Positions 27,415 to 38,606 of a stretch of DNA of 64,000 bases are shown here, piece after piece. Under the pieces are notes generated by a model, which was given only the letters and a program-made list of their open reading frames with translations, made no database searches and was not told the origin of the DNA. Each line of letters opens with the position of its first letter. Within the stretch, counting starts at the first letter, position 1. A program made the translations under genes and the position numbers. Source of the stretch: Amia ocellicauda (Eukaryota; Chordata; Actinopteri; Amiiformes; Amiidae); assembly GCF_036373705.1 (NCBI RefSeq), contig NC_089851.1, positions 20,031,470-20,095,469 on the forward strand, given 5' to 3'.

Positions 27415-28609
27415 CACTCACCTAAAGGATTATTAGGAACACCTGTTCAATTTCTCATTAATGCAATTATCTAACCAACCAATCACATGGCAGTTGCTTC
27501 AGTGCATTTAGGGGTGTGGTCCTGGTCAAGACAATCTCCTGAACTCCAAACTGAATGTCTGAATGGGAAAGAAAGGTGATTTAAGCAATTTTGAGCGTGG
27601 CATGGTTATTGGTGCCAGTTACTCAGTTACTGGGATTTTCACGCACAACCATTTCTAGGGTTTACAAAGAATGGTGTGAAAAGGGAAAAACATCCAGTAT
27701 GCGGCAGTCCTGTGGGTGAAAATGCCTTGTTAATGCTAGAGGTCAGAGGAGAATGGGCCGACTGATTCAAGCTGATAGAAGAGCAACTTTGACTGAAATA
27801 ACCACTCGTTACAACCGAGGTATGCAGCAAAGCATTTGTGAAGCCACAACACGTACAACCTTGAGGCGGATGGGCTACAACAGCAGAAGACCCCACCGGG
27901 TACCACTCATCTCCACTACAAATAGGAAAAAGAGGCTACAATTTGCACAAGCTCACCAAAATTGGACAGTTGAAGACTGGAAAAATGTTGCCTGGTCTGA
28001 TGAGTCTCGATTTCTGTTGAGACATTCAGATGGTAGAGTCAGAATTTGGCGTAAACAGAATGAGAACATGGATCCATCATGCCTTGTTACCACTGTGCAG
28101 GCTGGTGGTGGTGGTGTAATGGTGTGGGGGATGTTTTCTTGGCACACTTTAGGCCCCTTAGTGCCAATTGGGCATCGTTTAAATGCCACGGCCTACCTGA
28201 GCATTGTTTCTGACCATGTCCATCCCTTTATGACCACCATGTACCCATCCTCTGATGGCTACTTCCAGCAGGATAATGCACCATGTCACAAAGGTCGAAT
28301 CATTTCAAATTGGTTTCTTGAAAATGACAATGAGTTCACTGTACTAAACTGGCCCCCACAGTCACCAGATCTCAACCCAATAGAGCATCTTTGGGATGTG
28401 GTGGAACGGGAACTTCGTGCCCTGGATGTGCATCCCACAAATCTCCATCAACTGCAAGATGCTATCCTATCAATATGGGCCAACATTTCTAAAGAATGCT
28501 TTCAGCACCTTGTTGAATCAATGCCACATAGAATTAAGGCAGTTCTGAAGGCGAAAGGGGGTCAAACACAGTATTAGTATGGTGTTCCTAATAATCCTTT
28601 AGGTGAGTG
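27415..28609 (+). mobile_element. Tc1-like (DD36E) transposon, copy A
   Basis: Ends are inverted: the left begins CACTCACCTAAAGGATTATT and the right ends CCTAATAATCCTTTAGGTGAGTG. TA target duplications lie at 27413-27414 and 28610-28611. The length is 1195 bp, 26 bp less than the intact copy B, because 29 bp encoding part of the helix-turn-helix (after GGTGCCAG at about 27617) are replaced by 3 bp. This frameshift plus a TGA at about 27717 (Arg codon CGA in copy B) inactivate the gene. The remainder of the transposase is open. Confidence 0.95.
27753..28577 (+). pseudogene. Tc1-like transposase, N-terminally disrupted (copy A)
   Basis: From an internal Met the frame is open for 274 codons to the natural stop. 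It contains the second helix-turn-helix region and the whole catalytic domain: SDESRF (first Asp), QQDNAPCH (second Asp) and [11 protein letters not shown] (Glu). The N-terminal DNA-binding domain (about 70 residues upstream, with the MGKKGDLSNFERG start near 27559) is separated by a frameshift and a stop codon, so no full transposase can be made. The one visible change near the catalytic region relative to copy B is His to Asn in 'WFLENDNEF'. It could serve as a source of TIRs but not of enzyme. Confidence 0.9.
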
Positions 28610-28611
28610 TA

Positions 28612-30541
28612 GTTGACATCTGGACAAGACACTGTCCCACATCATTGACAGAAAACCATTCATTGAGGTGTACATTCAGCTGCAGGCTTATAATATGATT
28701 ACATCTGTTCTTTACATATGAAATGGAATACCATTTAATCTTCTATATAACCATAATCTGTAAATTAAGTAAATTGAGTAAAATGTGCAATTACTTAATC
28801 TAGGTTGACAAAATACACTCTGAAAATGTTTTACTGAAAAATTGAGTGGATTAAATATAGGGGAAATGTAAGTATTTAACACATCTTTAATAGGTTCCTT
28901 TTCATTTTAAGTGTGAAATTGTATAAATAAAATGATCTAGGGAAACTGTAAAGGTTTCAACCTCTCAAGCATCCCAGGCATAGTATCATAACTGATTTGA
29001 TTTCCCTCATAATTGCATTATAAAATGCTATTTAAGAAATTGTTGTAGACTATCATGTGTGTACTATGGTATCTATCTGCCTCCATGGTAGCCCTTGCTT
29101 TGTCTGATATGTTCAATATTACACTGCATTAATTTCAGTGACTGGGGACCTGCCTTTTCTAACTGAATCCATACGTCCACCTCAGCACATTTTGTCAATA
29201 TTTATTTTAACACAGGAATCTTTTCATTGACTTTATGCTTATTTAATTTTAATAATTAACATGTATGCTCTTGGATATTGATTATAAAATGTAGTGTAAG
29301 GCACAGTAAATAAAATGAACTGAACCTGCTAGTGATACAAGTACAGATTATATGCATTAGCTCCCAACATTTCCTGAAACCAGGAACTTTTTTAAGTAAA
29401 CATAGTACTCCATATTTCAAGTTAACTCTGCAAGTATCCCATTTAGTATAATTAATTCTTATTTTCTCTTTGATGCTATAACATTGTTTATGACTCCTTA
29501 GCTGATATCCTACTAACACAATATTTGCCTAAATAACCAGCATTTTAAAAGACGTGTCCTGCAAATAGAAAATGAAAACACTTAATTTTAAGCATCACTC
29601 ATTAAGCCATGTAGGTATCATTTATTTTGATGTTAGTGAATAAACTTGCTTACATACTAAGTAATTAAATAAATAATTCCTAATACAATCCTAATACATA
29701 TATAGTGGGTGATACATAAGTATGTTGTTAAAATGGCAATGGTCCAGACACATTGGAAGAAGAACAGATCAGAGACTAAAGAAGTGATAGAATGAATCCC
29801 ATGAAATTAAAAAATGACCAAGACAAAGACCAGACAGAAGATGGGAAGCAGAGATCACAAACTTTAATGGCAAAACCTAGAAAAGAGATATTATATGTGT
29901 CATATAATATAATTTATAAATTATTTGAGAATATTGTTGCAGTGTTGCCCCACAGTTATTTGTTAATCTGGTAAAATTATGCATTCTTCAGAAAAACTAT
30001 GATGTATGTACTTCCTCAGGGTCTAACCGAGAAACACTTATGTAAAGCTGTTTGTGTGACATTTAAATGCAGCAAAATGACAGCTGGATGAAGGTCAGTG
30101 ATGGAGGTCACCCTCTCCTGGCCTCTGTCTGTGTCGCGAGGGCTTCTCTGTGCTGCCTGTGTCTAGTGGAGTGGTGGTCCCAGCTTCAGTGAACAATGGC
30201 AGTGTGAGTATTGTACTTCATTAATATTGGCAAGAGTTTGCAGAGATCAAATCCCAGACATACAGTATTTGTGTTAAAAAGAACATGGCTTAGGTTTTAT
30301 ATCCTTATAAATGTTTAATATTTAGTAGTATAATCTTTAAATCTGTAGTAAAGTTTATCAGCATCATGAACCTATTTCAATCCACTGATGAATGAAGGCC
30401 AACAGATTTCCACTTGTTTTGATCTAAAGCTTATTTTTTCCATGGCATGCCTGTAAATTTTATTATTTAATCTTCCCATCTTTTATATGGTTATCAATTC
30501 AGTCACTTATTTTGTTCATGTTTGATCATTCACTTAGATCC

Positions 30542-30543
<2 letters not shown>
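28612..30543. other. Intergenic DNA, no gene seen
   Basis: AT-rich sequence with no recognisable exon. A somewhat GC-richer segment at 30095-30210 (with CACCCTCTCCTGGCCTCTGT) is flanked by a possible donor GTGAG at 30202, but no reading frame there could be linked to a protein family. Confidence 0.45.

Positions 30544-30544
<1 letters not shown>

Positions 30545-30587
<43 letters not shown>
30545..30587. repeat. (AT)n microsatellite, left of transposon copy B
   Basis: An uninterrupted AT run that ends exactly at the left end of the Tc1-like copy B. A second AT run begins at its right end (31807-31858). Confidence 0.9.
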
Positions 30588-30590
<3 letters not shown>

Positions 30591-31805
30591 TCACCTAAAG
30601 GATTATTAGGAACACCATACTAATACTGTGTTTGACCCCCTTTCGCCTTCAGAACTGCCTTAATTCTACGTGGCATTGATTCAACAAGGTGCTGAAAGCA
30701 TTCTTTAGAAATGTTGGCCCATATTGATAGGATAGCATCTTGCAGTTGATGGAGATTTGTGGGATGCACATCCAGGGCACGAAGCTCCCGTTCCACCACA
30801 TCCCAAAGATGCTCTATTGGGTTGAGATCTGGTGACTGTGGGGGCCAGTTTAGTACAGTGAACTCATTGTCATGTTCAAGAAACCAATTTGAAATGATTC
30901 GACCTTTGTGACATGGTGCATTATCCTGCTGGAAGTAGCCATCAGAGGATGGGTACATGGTGGTCATAAAGGGATGGACATGGTCAGAAACAATGCTCAG
31001 GTAGGCCGTGGCATTTAAACGATGCCCAATTGGCACTAAGGGGCCTAAAGTGTGCCAAGAAAACATCCCCCACACCATTACACCACCACCACCAGCCTGC
31101 ACAGTGGTAACAAGGCATGATGGATCCATGTTCTCATTCTGTTTACGCCAAATTCTGACTCTACCATCTGAATGTCTCAACAGAAATCGAGACTCATCAG
31201 ACCAGGCAACATTTTTCCAGTCTTCAACTGTCCAATTTTGGTGAGCTTGTGCAAATTGTAGCCTCTTTTTCCTATTTGTAGTGGAGATGAGTGGTACCCG
31301 GTGGGGTCTTCTGCTGTTGTAGCCCATCCGCCTCAAGGTTGTACGTGTTGTGGCTTCACAAATGCTTTGCTGCATACCTCGGTTGTAACGAGTGGTTATT
31401 TCAGTCAAAGTTGCTCTTCTATCAGCTTGAATCAGTCGGCCCCTTCTCCTCTGACCTCTAGCATCAACAAGGCATTTTCGCCCACAGGACTGCCGCATAC
31501 TGGATGTTTTTCCCTTTTCACACCATTCTTTGTAAACCCTAGAAATGGTTGTGCGTGAAAATCCCAGTAACTGAGCAGATTGTGAAATACTCAGACCGGC
31601 CCGTCTGGCACCAACAACCATGCCACGCTCAAAATTGCTTAAATCACCTTTCTTTCCCATTCAGACATTCAGTTTGGAGTTCAGGAGATTGTCTTGACCA
31701 GGACCACACCCCTAAATGCATTGAAGCAACTGCCATGTGATTGGTTGGTTAGATAATTGCATTAATGAGAAATTGAACAGGTGTTCATAATAATCCTTTA
31801 GGTGA

Positions 31806-31808
<3 letters not shown>
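30588..31808 (-). mobile_element. Tc1-like (DD36E) transposon, intact copy B
   Basis: This 1221-bp element has inverted ends (CACTCACCTAAAGGATTATT on the left; complementary right end with GTTCATAATAATCC and a terminal G-to-A change). TA lies on both sides within a TA microsatellite. It contains an uninterrupted 346-codon transposase on the minus strand. Copies A (27415) and C (36569) belong to the same family and differ from B by few substitutions and small deletions, so the family amplified recently on an evolutionary scale. Confidence 0.95.
30620..31660 (-). CDS. Tc1/mariner transposase, DD36E type, full length
   Basis: This is a cut-and-paste DNA transposase that binds the element's inverted ends and inserts at TA. 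The 346 residues show a helix-turn-helix at the N-terminus (about residues 8-55, with GLSISQSAQLLGFSRTTISR), a second HTH-like region (about 72-115), and a DDE catalytic core. The core has Asp155 in AWSDESRF, Asp246 in QQDNAPCH and Glu283 in [11 protein letters not shown]. Thirty-six residues separate the last two, so it is DD36E rather than the classic Tc1 DD34E. The glycine-rich AGGGGVMVWG block (189-198) is also typical. The start is the first Met, and the frame ends naturally at a stop 32 bp inside the left TIR. No disabling change is visible. A DD36E family called Incomer has been described in animals and this protein fits that type. Confidence 0.93.
   Translation of the reverse strand: MGKKGDLSNFERGMVVGARRAGLSISQSAQLLGFSRTTISRVYKEWCEKGKTSSMRQSCGRKCLVDARGQRRRGRLIQADRRATLTEITTRYNRGMQQSICEATTRTTLRRMGYNSRRPHRVPLISTTNRKKRLQFAQAHQNWTVEDWKNVAWSDESRFLLRHSDGRVRIWRKQNENMDPSCLVTTVQAGGGGVMVWGMFSWHTLGPLVPIGHRLNATAYLSIVSDHVHPFMTTMYPSSDGYFQQDNAPCHKGRIISNWFLEHDNEFTVLNWPPQSPDLNPIEHLWDVVERELRALDVHPTNLHQLQDAILSIWANISKECFQHLVESMPRRIKAVLKAKGGQTQY

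Positions 31809-31858
<50 letters not shown>
31807..31858. repeat. (TA)n microsatellite, right of transposon copy B
   Basis: The TA run continues from the right end of copy B into degenerate TACATATA units up to about 31880. Confidence 0.9.
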
Positions 31859-31872
<14 letters not shown>

Positions 31873-31886
31873 CATATACACACATA

Positions 31887-32300
31887 CGGTGCCTTGCAGA
31901 AGTATTCAGACATTTTCTATGGTGTTCCATTTTGTGAAATTACAAGTTACATATTTTTTTAAACTTAATATTTGATTAAAAACTTGAATGCTCAAGCTGA
32001 AGAGTTTTAAGGGTAAGATATGTTACATTAAATGTCAGAAAAAACTGAAATACGTTGATTACATAAGTATTCAGACCTCAATTCAATATTTGGTGGAAGC
32101 ACTTTTGGCAGCAATTAAAGTATTTATGGGTCTCTACGTCTCTACCAACTGCACACTGGCTTGGCGCAATTTTTGCCCATTCTTCTTGTCAGATTTGCTC
32201 AAGCTCTCTCAAGTCGCTTAAACATAGCAGTTTTCAAGTTTTCCACAGATTCTCAATATGATTTGTAATTGGGCTCATTGTGTACATGAGCTCATTACAG
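31887..32300 (-). mobile_element. Decayed Tc1/mariner-type element end
   Basis: It starts with CGGTGCCTTGCAGAAGTATT after a TA, and then has a second CATAAGTATTCAGACC copy near 32063, as in elements with repeated motifs inside long terminal repeats. It continues into GGTGGAAGCACTTTTGGCAG, which on the minus strand resembles the C-terminal end of a Tc1-type transposase. The interior decays and no right end is recognisable, so the limit at 32300 is approximate. Confidence 0.55.
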
Positions 32301-32737
32301 ATACTGCTGTGATTCTCCATGGATTTGTGTTGATGTGGCACATAAAGCTTTCATATTGTTTCAAATGAAGGGTGTGACTTTAAATTCCAACTATATGTAT
32401 GTATTGCAGGGAACATTGTCAATTGTGTACAGTTTGTACAGTTAAGATATATATAAAAGCTTTTCACCAGCAAAATGTTCATTAGATGAGTAACTCACCA
32501 CTGCAGGTTACAAGCCCTTGCTTTCTCCGGAAACCTTTCCATTTCCTTCAAGGAATACTGGCATCATCCCCGGGTCCTGCTACAGATCTGCAAAATTATA
32601 CTGTATTATCTTATAAACATTTACATATGCAGAGAATGTTTAATACTTAAAATGGTTTACCAATTAATGTAACTGTTCTCTGAGAATCCCAGTGTATTAG
32701 TGTCAACGGTAATGTCATGTGTTCAGATGACTTAGAC

Positions 32738-33099
32738 CAGTGGTTCTCAAACCTGTCCTGGAGTACCACCTACCCTGATGGTTTTTGTTCCAAACAAGCT
32801 CTCAATTACTTTGAACCCTTAATTTAACTAATAATTTCCTAAATCAGAGCCTTTTCATTATTTTTAACAGTAGGGGTTTTAAGTTAAGTATAATCTTGTA
32901 TAGGGAAATAATAATTATTATTTATTTATTAGCAGATGCCCTTGTCCTTAATTATCTTATTAAGGAACTAACTTTTTATTAGATTACAGACATGTAATCA
33001 AATTACTTAAATTAAGGGTTCAATTAAGTAATTGAGACCTCAGTTGGAACAAAAACCAGCAGGGTAGGTGGTTCTCCAGGACAGGTTCAAGAACCACTG
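32738..33099. mobile_element. hAT-like palindromic MITE with 8-bp target duplication
   Basis: The left end starts CAGTGGTTCTCAAACCTGTC and the reverse complement of the right end starts CAGTGGTTCTTGAACCTGTC. The arms continue inwards with good complementarity (TTTTTGTTCCAAAC versus GTTGGAACAAAAACC). Flanks ACTTAGAC (32730-32737) and ACTTAGAG (33100-33107) match at 7 of 8 positions, the size expected for hAT transposase. The 362-bp element has no coding capacity. Its interior contains ATTATTTATTTATTAGCAGATGCC near 32917, a motif common in fish non-coding repeats. Confidence 0.8.
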
Positions 33100-33107
33100 A
33101 CTTAGAG

Positions 33108-36100
33108 TAAAGGAATGCTGGAGAGCTATGATGGTCCTGGGACCTGATGTCACTCTAAATTGTTCTTGTGATTACATGCACTCTGTTCAGTAAGACTTTC
33201 TCTGAATGCTAGCTATTATACCCTTATTTTTATCTACTCACCTTGGGAATGAGTCGAGAATGAAGGGTTTAAATTGCACTGCTAGTAGAATTGGTTTCTG
33301 TACAAATCTGTGTAGGACCCATAGAAGGCTGATGATTTAGAACAAGGACCAAAGAGTAAAAGATATCACAAGGCACCAATACCCTGCTTCTACAGCTCAA
33401 TATCTGCAACAAATCTAACATACATCCACTGCCCAAGAATGGAGTTTGTACTTCAAAGCCCCTGTGTACTTCCTCAGAGACAGAAATAATTACTTTTACT
33501 GTAATTGTGGACTTGAAGAGAATGATGCCCAGCAAGAGCACACAGTAAAAAGCTTTCTGAGTCACTGATGATGTGGTGAACTACATGAAGCAAGTAGCTT
33601 CTGATGGCAGGGACAACATCTCCTGAACGAAATCCATGTTTCTCACTGCTCAATTAAAAATGAAAGTGCTCGGAACCCCTTAATCTTACAACCTCATTCT
33701 TATTGCTATCCTCGGCTACGTCTTGGTTGCTTGTCTTCACAAAGACTCATAGGACGAATGTCAACGGTTTTTGCTGCAATTTAAAATGTTCTGTGTTATT
33801 TCTAAAGTAAACCAAAAACAAATAGCGCAGACAAGTTTTATTGGAAAGGTGCAAAACAGGTCAGAGAGAGATACAATGAGTAGTCAAATAGTATATATGA
33901 GGTAACATCAAATTAAATATTATTTCTATGGTGGAATGTTTTGCACCAAATTTTCCTACACTTTGGTGAGGTTTCCTGTATTCAACAACAGATTTTCTTC
34001 TGCAGGAAGATCTTCTATAACAGTATTTCTTCTGGTCTTAAACCTGTCAGCATTAAGCATAACACATACAGGTCCTAAAATCACAGTTGAATGCATCTTT
34101 GTGTGTACTTACATGTTTATGTATTACCCTACAAACACATTTGATTCAGAAAATCTGTAATTTACATTACTGTGCATTAGCCCAGCAGCATTCATACAAA
34201 ACCAGCAATGGTGAGTGGGTTGTTAGTAATGCAAATGTTAATTGTGCTGCAGATTGCAGAAGTTTTCCTTGCACAAACAATCTCCACTGCGTATCCATGT
34301 CCTCTGTTGATGGAATGGAGATGAATACCTCTGTCATTACTGTTTTTTACGCAGCAGCGGACACTGACACTATGGAAACTATCATTACTATCAAGGAGTA
34401 AGAGTATGGAATAAGAAACAGTAACACTTGGTTGACTTACTAATAAATGCTCCCACAGGGAAGACAAATCCGGTATTTTTTTAGTTTTTCAGCTATCCAG
34501 GAACACATCCTGAAATACTGAAGGAGCATACGTGTTGGGTCCTGACATCCGCCATTATTTGATACGTTTTAAGAGTTGCTTATATGATAGAATCGATCAG
34601 GAAGAGTGGTTTAAATCCTACTTATTCACTACAAAGATGCAAAGACACATAGAACCATACTTTTGGATTAGTGAGTGCATGTTTCCCTTTAAGGGTTACT
34701 AACAGGCCTAGTGCTTGAAAAAGTCCAAATAAATGGGGGGAGGCTTGGCATTTCAAAGAACATTTCTTAATTTCCCTGGCTACATCATTTCCACAATTTC
34801 TGTGCTTAAGCTGTACCTTTATACCATGTTTTCCAGTCTGCCTCCCTTTCCACTAACAATGTCAGAGTTCAGAAACAATTTGAGCCTTCATATTACTTGC
34901 TTCCCACTGTCACAGCACAACTAGTTTCTTGTTAACAAGACAAGGAGAACAGACGAATAAAGATTTGGAAATTGTACTGAGATTTGTAAAATGGCTTTAT
35001 ATCAGGGTTTTTTAATTAGATACCTTTGGATGAAGAAATACGAAAGCTGTAAATTGCAGTGTCGTTATCATTATCTTCATTGTAGGACTAGTAGTAGCAG
35101 TATAAATGTATGATTTATATGGAATATACATTCTACTTTCTTCTGGTTTCAAAGAATGATTAATACCTCCACGTAATCTGTGCTCATGGATGCTGGACTG
35201 CTCTCTCTTCTGAGAACTAATCTAAGATCATTTGGTGACTTGGAGACTGGACTGGAACATTACAAGGTCAATGAGAGACAGTGGCTGTTTCTTTTATCTT
35301 TTCTTTATATTTTTGTAAAGCTTCATTTTACATTTTTACACAGATATGTTCTTAGGTCAGTTTTATTGGTTAAAATAGGCGTGTCAGGTTAATTACATAG
35401 TTGATCAATGTAATTACTAATTAATTGACACACGAATCAGACAAATTAATAAATTACTTGACAGATTCCTGAATTAATTTATTACTTTATGACCAAACTG
35501 CCGGCTGAATTGCCAAATTGATGAATTTCCAAATGAATTTCCCAATGAACTACCAAAGTGATGGACGAACACTTTTGGCACAAACGGCGCTCCATAGTTG
35601 ACAGCATTTTGTTCACATCCAAACCTTCACATTCATCTGTCAGTGTGGGCGATGTTTTTTGTTCAACTTTAATTAAATGTATGAATCGATGTAGGTTTGT
35701 AGTTTTCCTCGTTTCATTTTAATGAGTAGCTATTGTATGTATATTGAATTAATATTGTGCGGGTGGTGGAGAGACCTCAAAACTGTTTCCGGGAGACTGT
35801 AATGATGGAAATATAGGCTATTTGCACAAACTCTGAAGACCTTTTTTTTAAAAACGCATACTGGCCCATTTTAACCATTGGTTATAACGTAGTACACTTT
35901 ACCACCTTCAAGGCTGTCAATGCACTTTTCCTGCCATCAATTTTATTGAAGAAATATCAGGCTTATTCCTTTACTCGCCAATCCATGCAGCACATGCTAC
36001 ATGTTGGCAAAAGTTGTGACATCCAGAACTCCACAATGGACAACAAATACTGACCATTAAACAGGAACAGGAGGAGACTGCATTGAGTCTTTGCACATCT

Positions 36101-36566
36101 CCTCTCAGAGCTGAAAAGTAAAGCGATACAATGATGCAGAAAGCAACAAGCTGTCACAGAAGGGTTTACCAGTCAAAAGTGGCATCACAATTCCGGTGTA
36201 GACATTGACAGGCACTACTAACACAAGATCCCTGTCAATGACAAGTAAGGTAATCGTTAAACTCTTAAACCTTGATCTACCTCTTATAGACAGGAGGACT
36301 AAAAAGGTAACATAGCTGCTATTATGTTGTATATGAGGGTGAATGATGGATGGGCTAAAGGTTCAAATACTCTGACAAATGAACATTTAAAATTAATATA
36401 ATTTAAACTATTAAAACATTAAATGTAGAAATATTATATATAACAATTTTAGAAGGAGGTGAATGATGTCACTTCATCTAAGGTTACAATTCATAGAGAT
36501 AAATGGTACTGGTTGCCTTAAAATCTAGGTGGTATGTAATTCACTAAAATTATCTATATTTGTATA
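33108..36566. other. Intergenic DNA, no gene seen
   Basis: No recognisable exon. Open frames of up to 104 codons occur on both strands around 33936-34467 and resemble chance frames. Repeated short ATTAATTGAC/TTGAT-rich units occur at about 35390-35570. No other structure was recognised. Confidence 0.45.
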
Positions 36567-36568
36567 TA

Positions 36569-37780
36569 CACTCACCTAAAGGATTATTAGGAACACCATA
36601 CTAATACTGTGTTTGACCCCCTTTCGCCTTCAGAACTGCCTTAATTCTATGTGGCATTGATTCAACAAGGTGCTGAAAGCATTCTTTAGAAATGTTGGCC
36701 CATATTGATAGGATAGCATCTTGGAGTTGATGGAGATTTGTAGGATGCACATCCAGGGCACGAAGCTCCCGTTCCACCACATCCCAAAGATGCTCTATTG
36801 GGTTGAGATCTGGTGACTGTGGGGGCCAGTTTAGTACAGTGAACTCATTGTCATGTTCAAGAAACCAATTTGAAATGATTCGACCTTTGTGACATGGTGC
36901 ATTATCCTGCTGGAAGTAGCCATCAGAGGATGGGTACATGGTGGTCATAAAGGGATGGACATGGTCAGAAACAATGCTCATGTAGGCCGTGGCATTTAAA
37001 CGATGCCCAATTGGCACTAAGGGGCCTAAAGTGTGCCAAGAAAACATCCCCCACACCATTACACCACCACCACCAGCCTGCACAGTGGTAACAAGGCATG
37101 ATGGATCCATGTTCTCATTCTGTTTACGCCAAATTCTGACTCTACCATCTGAATGTCTCAACAGAAATCGAGACTCATCAGACCAGGCAACATTTTTCCA
37201 GTCTTCAACTGTCCAATTTTGGTGAGCTTGTGCAAATTGTAGCCTCTTTTTCCTATTTGTAGTGGAGACCCGGTGGGGTGTTCTGCTGTTGTAGCCCATC
37301 CGTCTCAAGGTTGTACGTGTTGTGGCTTCACAAATGCTTTGCTGCATACCTCGGTTGTAACGAGTGGTTATTTCAGTCAAAGTTGCTCTTCTATCAGCTT
37401 GAATCAGTCGGCCCATTCTCCTCTGACCTCTAGCATCAACAAGGCATTTTCACCCACAGGACTGCCGCATACTGGATGTTTTTCCCTTTTCACACCATTC
37501 TTTGTAAACCCCAGAAATGGTTGTGCGTGAAAATCCCAGTAACTGAGCAGATTGTGAAATACTCAGACCGGCCCGTCTGGCACCAACAACCATGCCACGC
37601 TCAAAATTGCTTAAATCACCTTTCTTTCCCATTCAGACATTCAGTTTGGAGTTCAGGAGATTGTCTTGACCAGGACCACACCCCTAAATGCATTGAAGCA
37701 ACTGCCATGTGATTGGTTGGTTAGATAATTGCATTAATGAGAAATTGAACAGGTGTTCCTAATAATCCTTTAGGTGAGTG
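36569..37780 (-). mobile_element. Tc1-like (DD36E) transposon, copy C
   Basis: Inverted ends identical in type to copies A and B, with TA at 36567-36568 and 37781-37782. The length is 1212 bp, 9 bp shorter than B, owing to an in-frame loss of three codons (after RTPHRV, at about 37270). A stop replaces the Arg codon after RQSCG (37450-37452), so the transposase is split into a 60-codon N-terminal piece and a 271-codon catalytic piece. Confidence 0.95.
36601..37632 (-). pseudogene. Tc1-like transposase with one internal stop (copy C)
   Basis: The frame starts at the natural Met (37632) and encodes the same first HTH as copy B but stops after residue 60. It then resumes in the same frame through the natural end at 36601. 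All three catalytic residues (SDESRF, QQDNAPCH, PIEHLW) remain. Compared with B it lacks three residues (PLI after HRV) and carries Leu-to-Met in 'NATAYMSIV'. The stop is a CGA-to-TGA change, the same as in copy A, either inherited from a shared inactive parent or a recurrent CpG transition. No enzyme is expected without readthrough. Confidence 0.92.
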
Positions 37781-38159
37781 TATATTCCTTTCTTAGACTC
37801 CATAACAAAATAGTAATTGTTTTGCTTCCTCATATGCACATAAATAAAGAGGAATGAAGCAACTTGAACACACAATTAATTAAGCCAGTTGTAGAAACCA
37901 AATATCATTGTTTCTGTCTTTCAAAAGTCTATTTGTATAAAGCCTGTTTGTGTGCAGCATAGCGGTTTCAATTAAAACATGTAAATTATATAATTCAAGA
38001 TGGAAGTAAGACAAAAAGGTCTGCATAGAATAGTTTAACAGCTAAGTTCAAAGAATGTAGTCTGTGCAGTAGGTGGATATGCAGTGTCTGTTTGCCAGCT
38101 CGATTAAGAGTAACCTCTTTCCCGAGTTCAATCACATTAGGTTTCAACTCTGGGGCATT

Positions 38160-38379
38160 AATTACGGCTCACCCTGATGGCAGCCACAAGTGAGAGAGTG
38201 AAGTGGCGCACTGGGAAGGTTCTGGGGCTGACATTCCTCTGGCTGTCTGTAGTGTCACTAACTGTCCACACCACTTCCCCTCGCTTCACTAGTGACACAG
38301 TGACAAGCTTCAATGCCACAAAGATTGATCCGCTGGCAGAAAATACATATCTTTTTTGTTTGAAATGCTGCCATTCCAT
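38160..38379. other. Uncharacterised GC-richer island open on both strands
   Basis: The block is less AT-rich than its surroundings and open on both strands. The plus frame (38177-38419, 80 codons) would encode a Trp/Leu/Val-rich hydrophobic segment (GLTFLWLSVVSLTVH) after a basic start, like a signal anchor. The minus frame (38158-38379) reads KLVTVSLVKRGEVVWTVSD and meets a donor-like GTGAGC at 38170-38175 on that strand. I recognise neither peptide. It could be an exon of an unannotated gene, a pseudo-exon or a repeat relic. Confidence 0.2.
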
Positions 38380-38546
38380 TTTACATTGGCACTCTTCAAA
38401 TCAGCCAACCAAACATTAATTGTGCCTGTGGTTAACCAGAATAAGACAGAGGTGTTTTGTAATCATTACTTCTCTTTGTTGTTTTTAACCCACTAGCTAC
38501 ATCTCATTTTACACCTTTACTTGAAGGATAATAGTCAATTCAATAC

Positions 38547-38606
38547 ATTTTTATTTGGTATAGAGCCCTTCGCAAGGTAGCCACTGAGCACTTTACAGAT
38601 CCGAAG
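38547..38606 (+). repeat. Dispersed repeat, also at 53419-53470 in reverse
   Basis: The segment ATTTGGTATAGAGCCCTTCG, then CAAGGTAGCCACTGAGCACT and TTACAGAT matches the reverse complement of 53419-53470 (TTTAGTATAGCTCCCTTTGC, then AGGGTAGCCACAGAGTGCTT and TACAGA). It is a short copy of an interspersed family that I cannot assign to a class. Confidence 0.65.

Noticed and set aside
31712..31930. 72-codon minus-strand frame with Tyr-Ile runs
   Set aside because: It is translation of the (TA)n tract beside transposon copy B.
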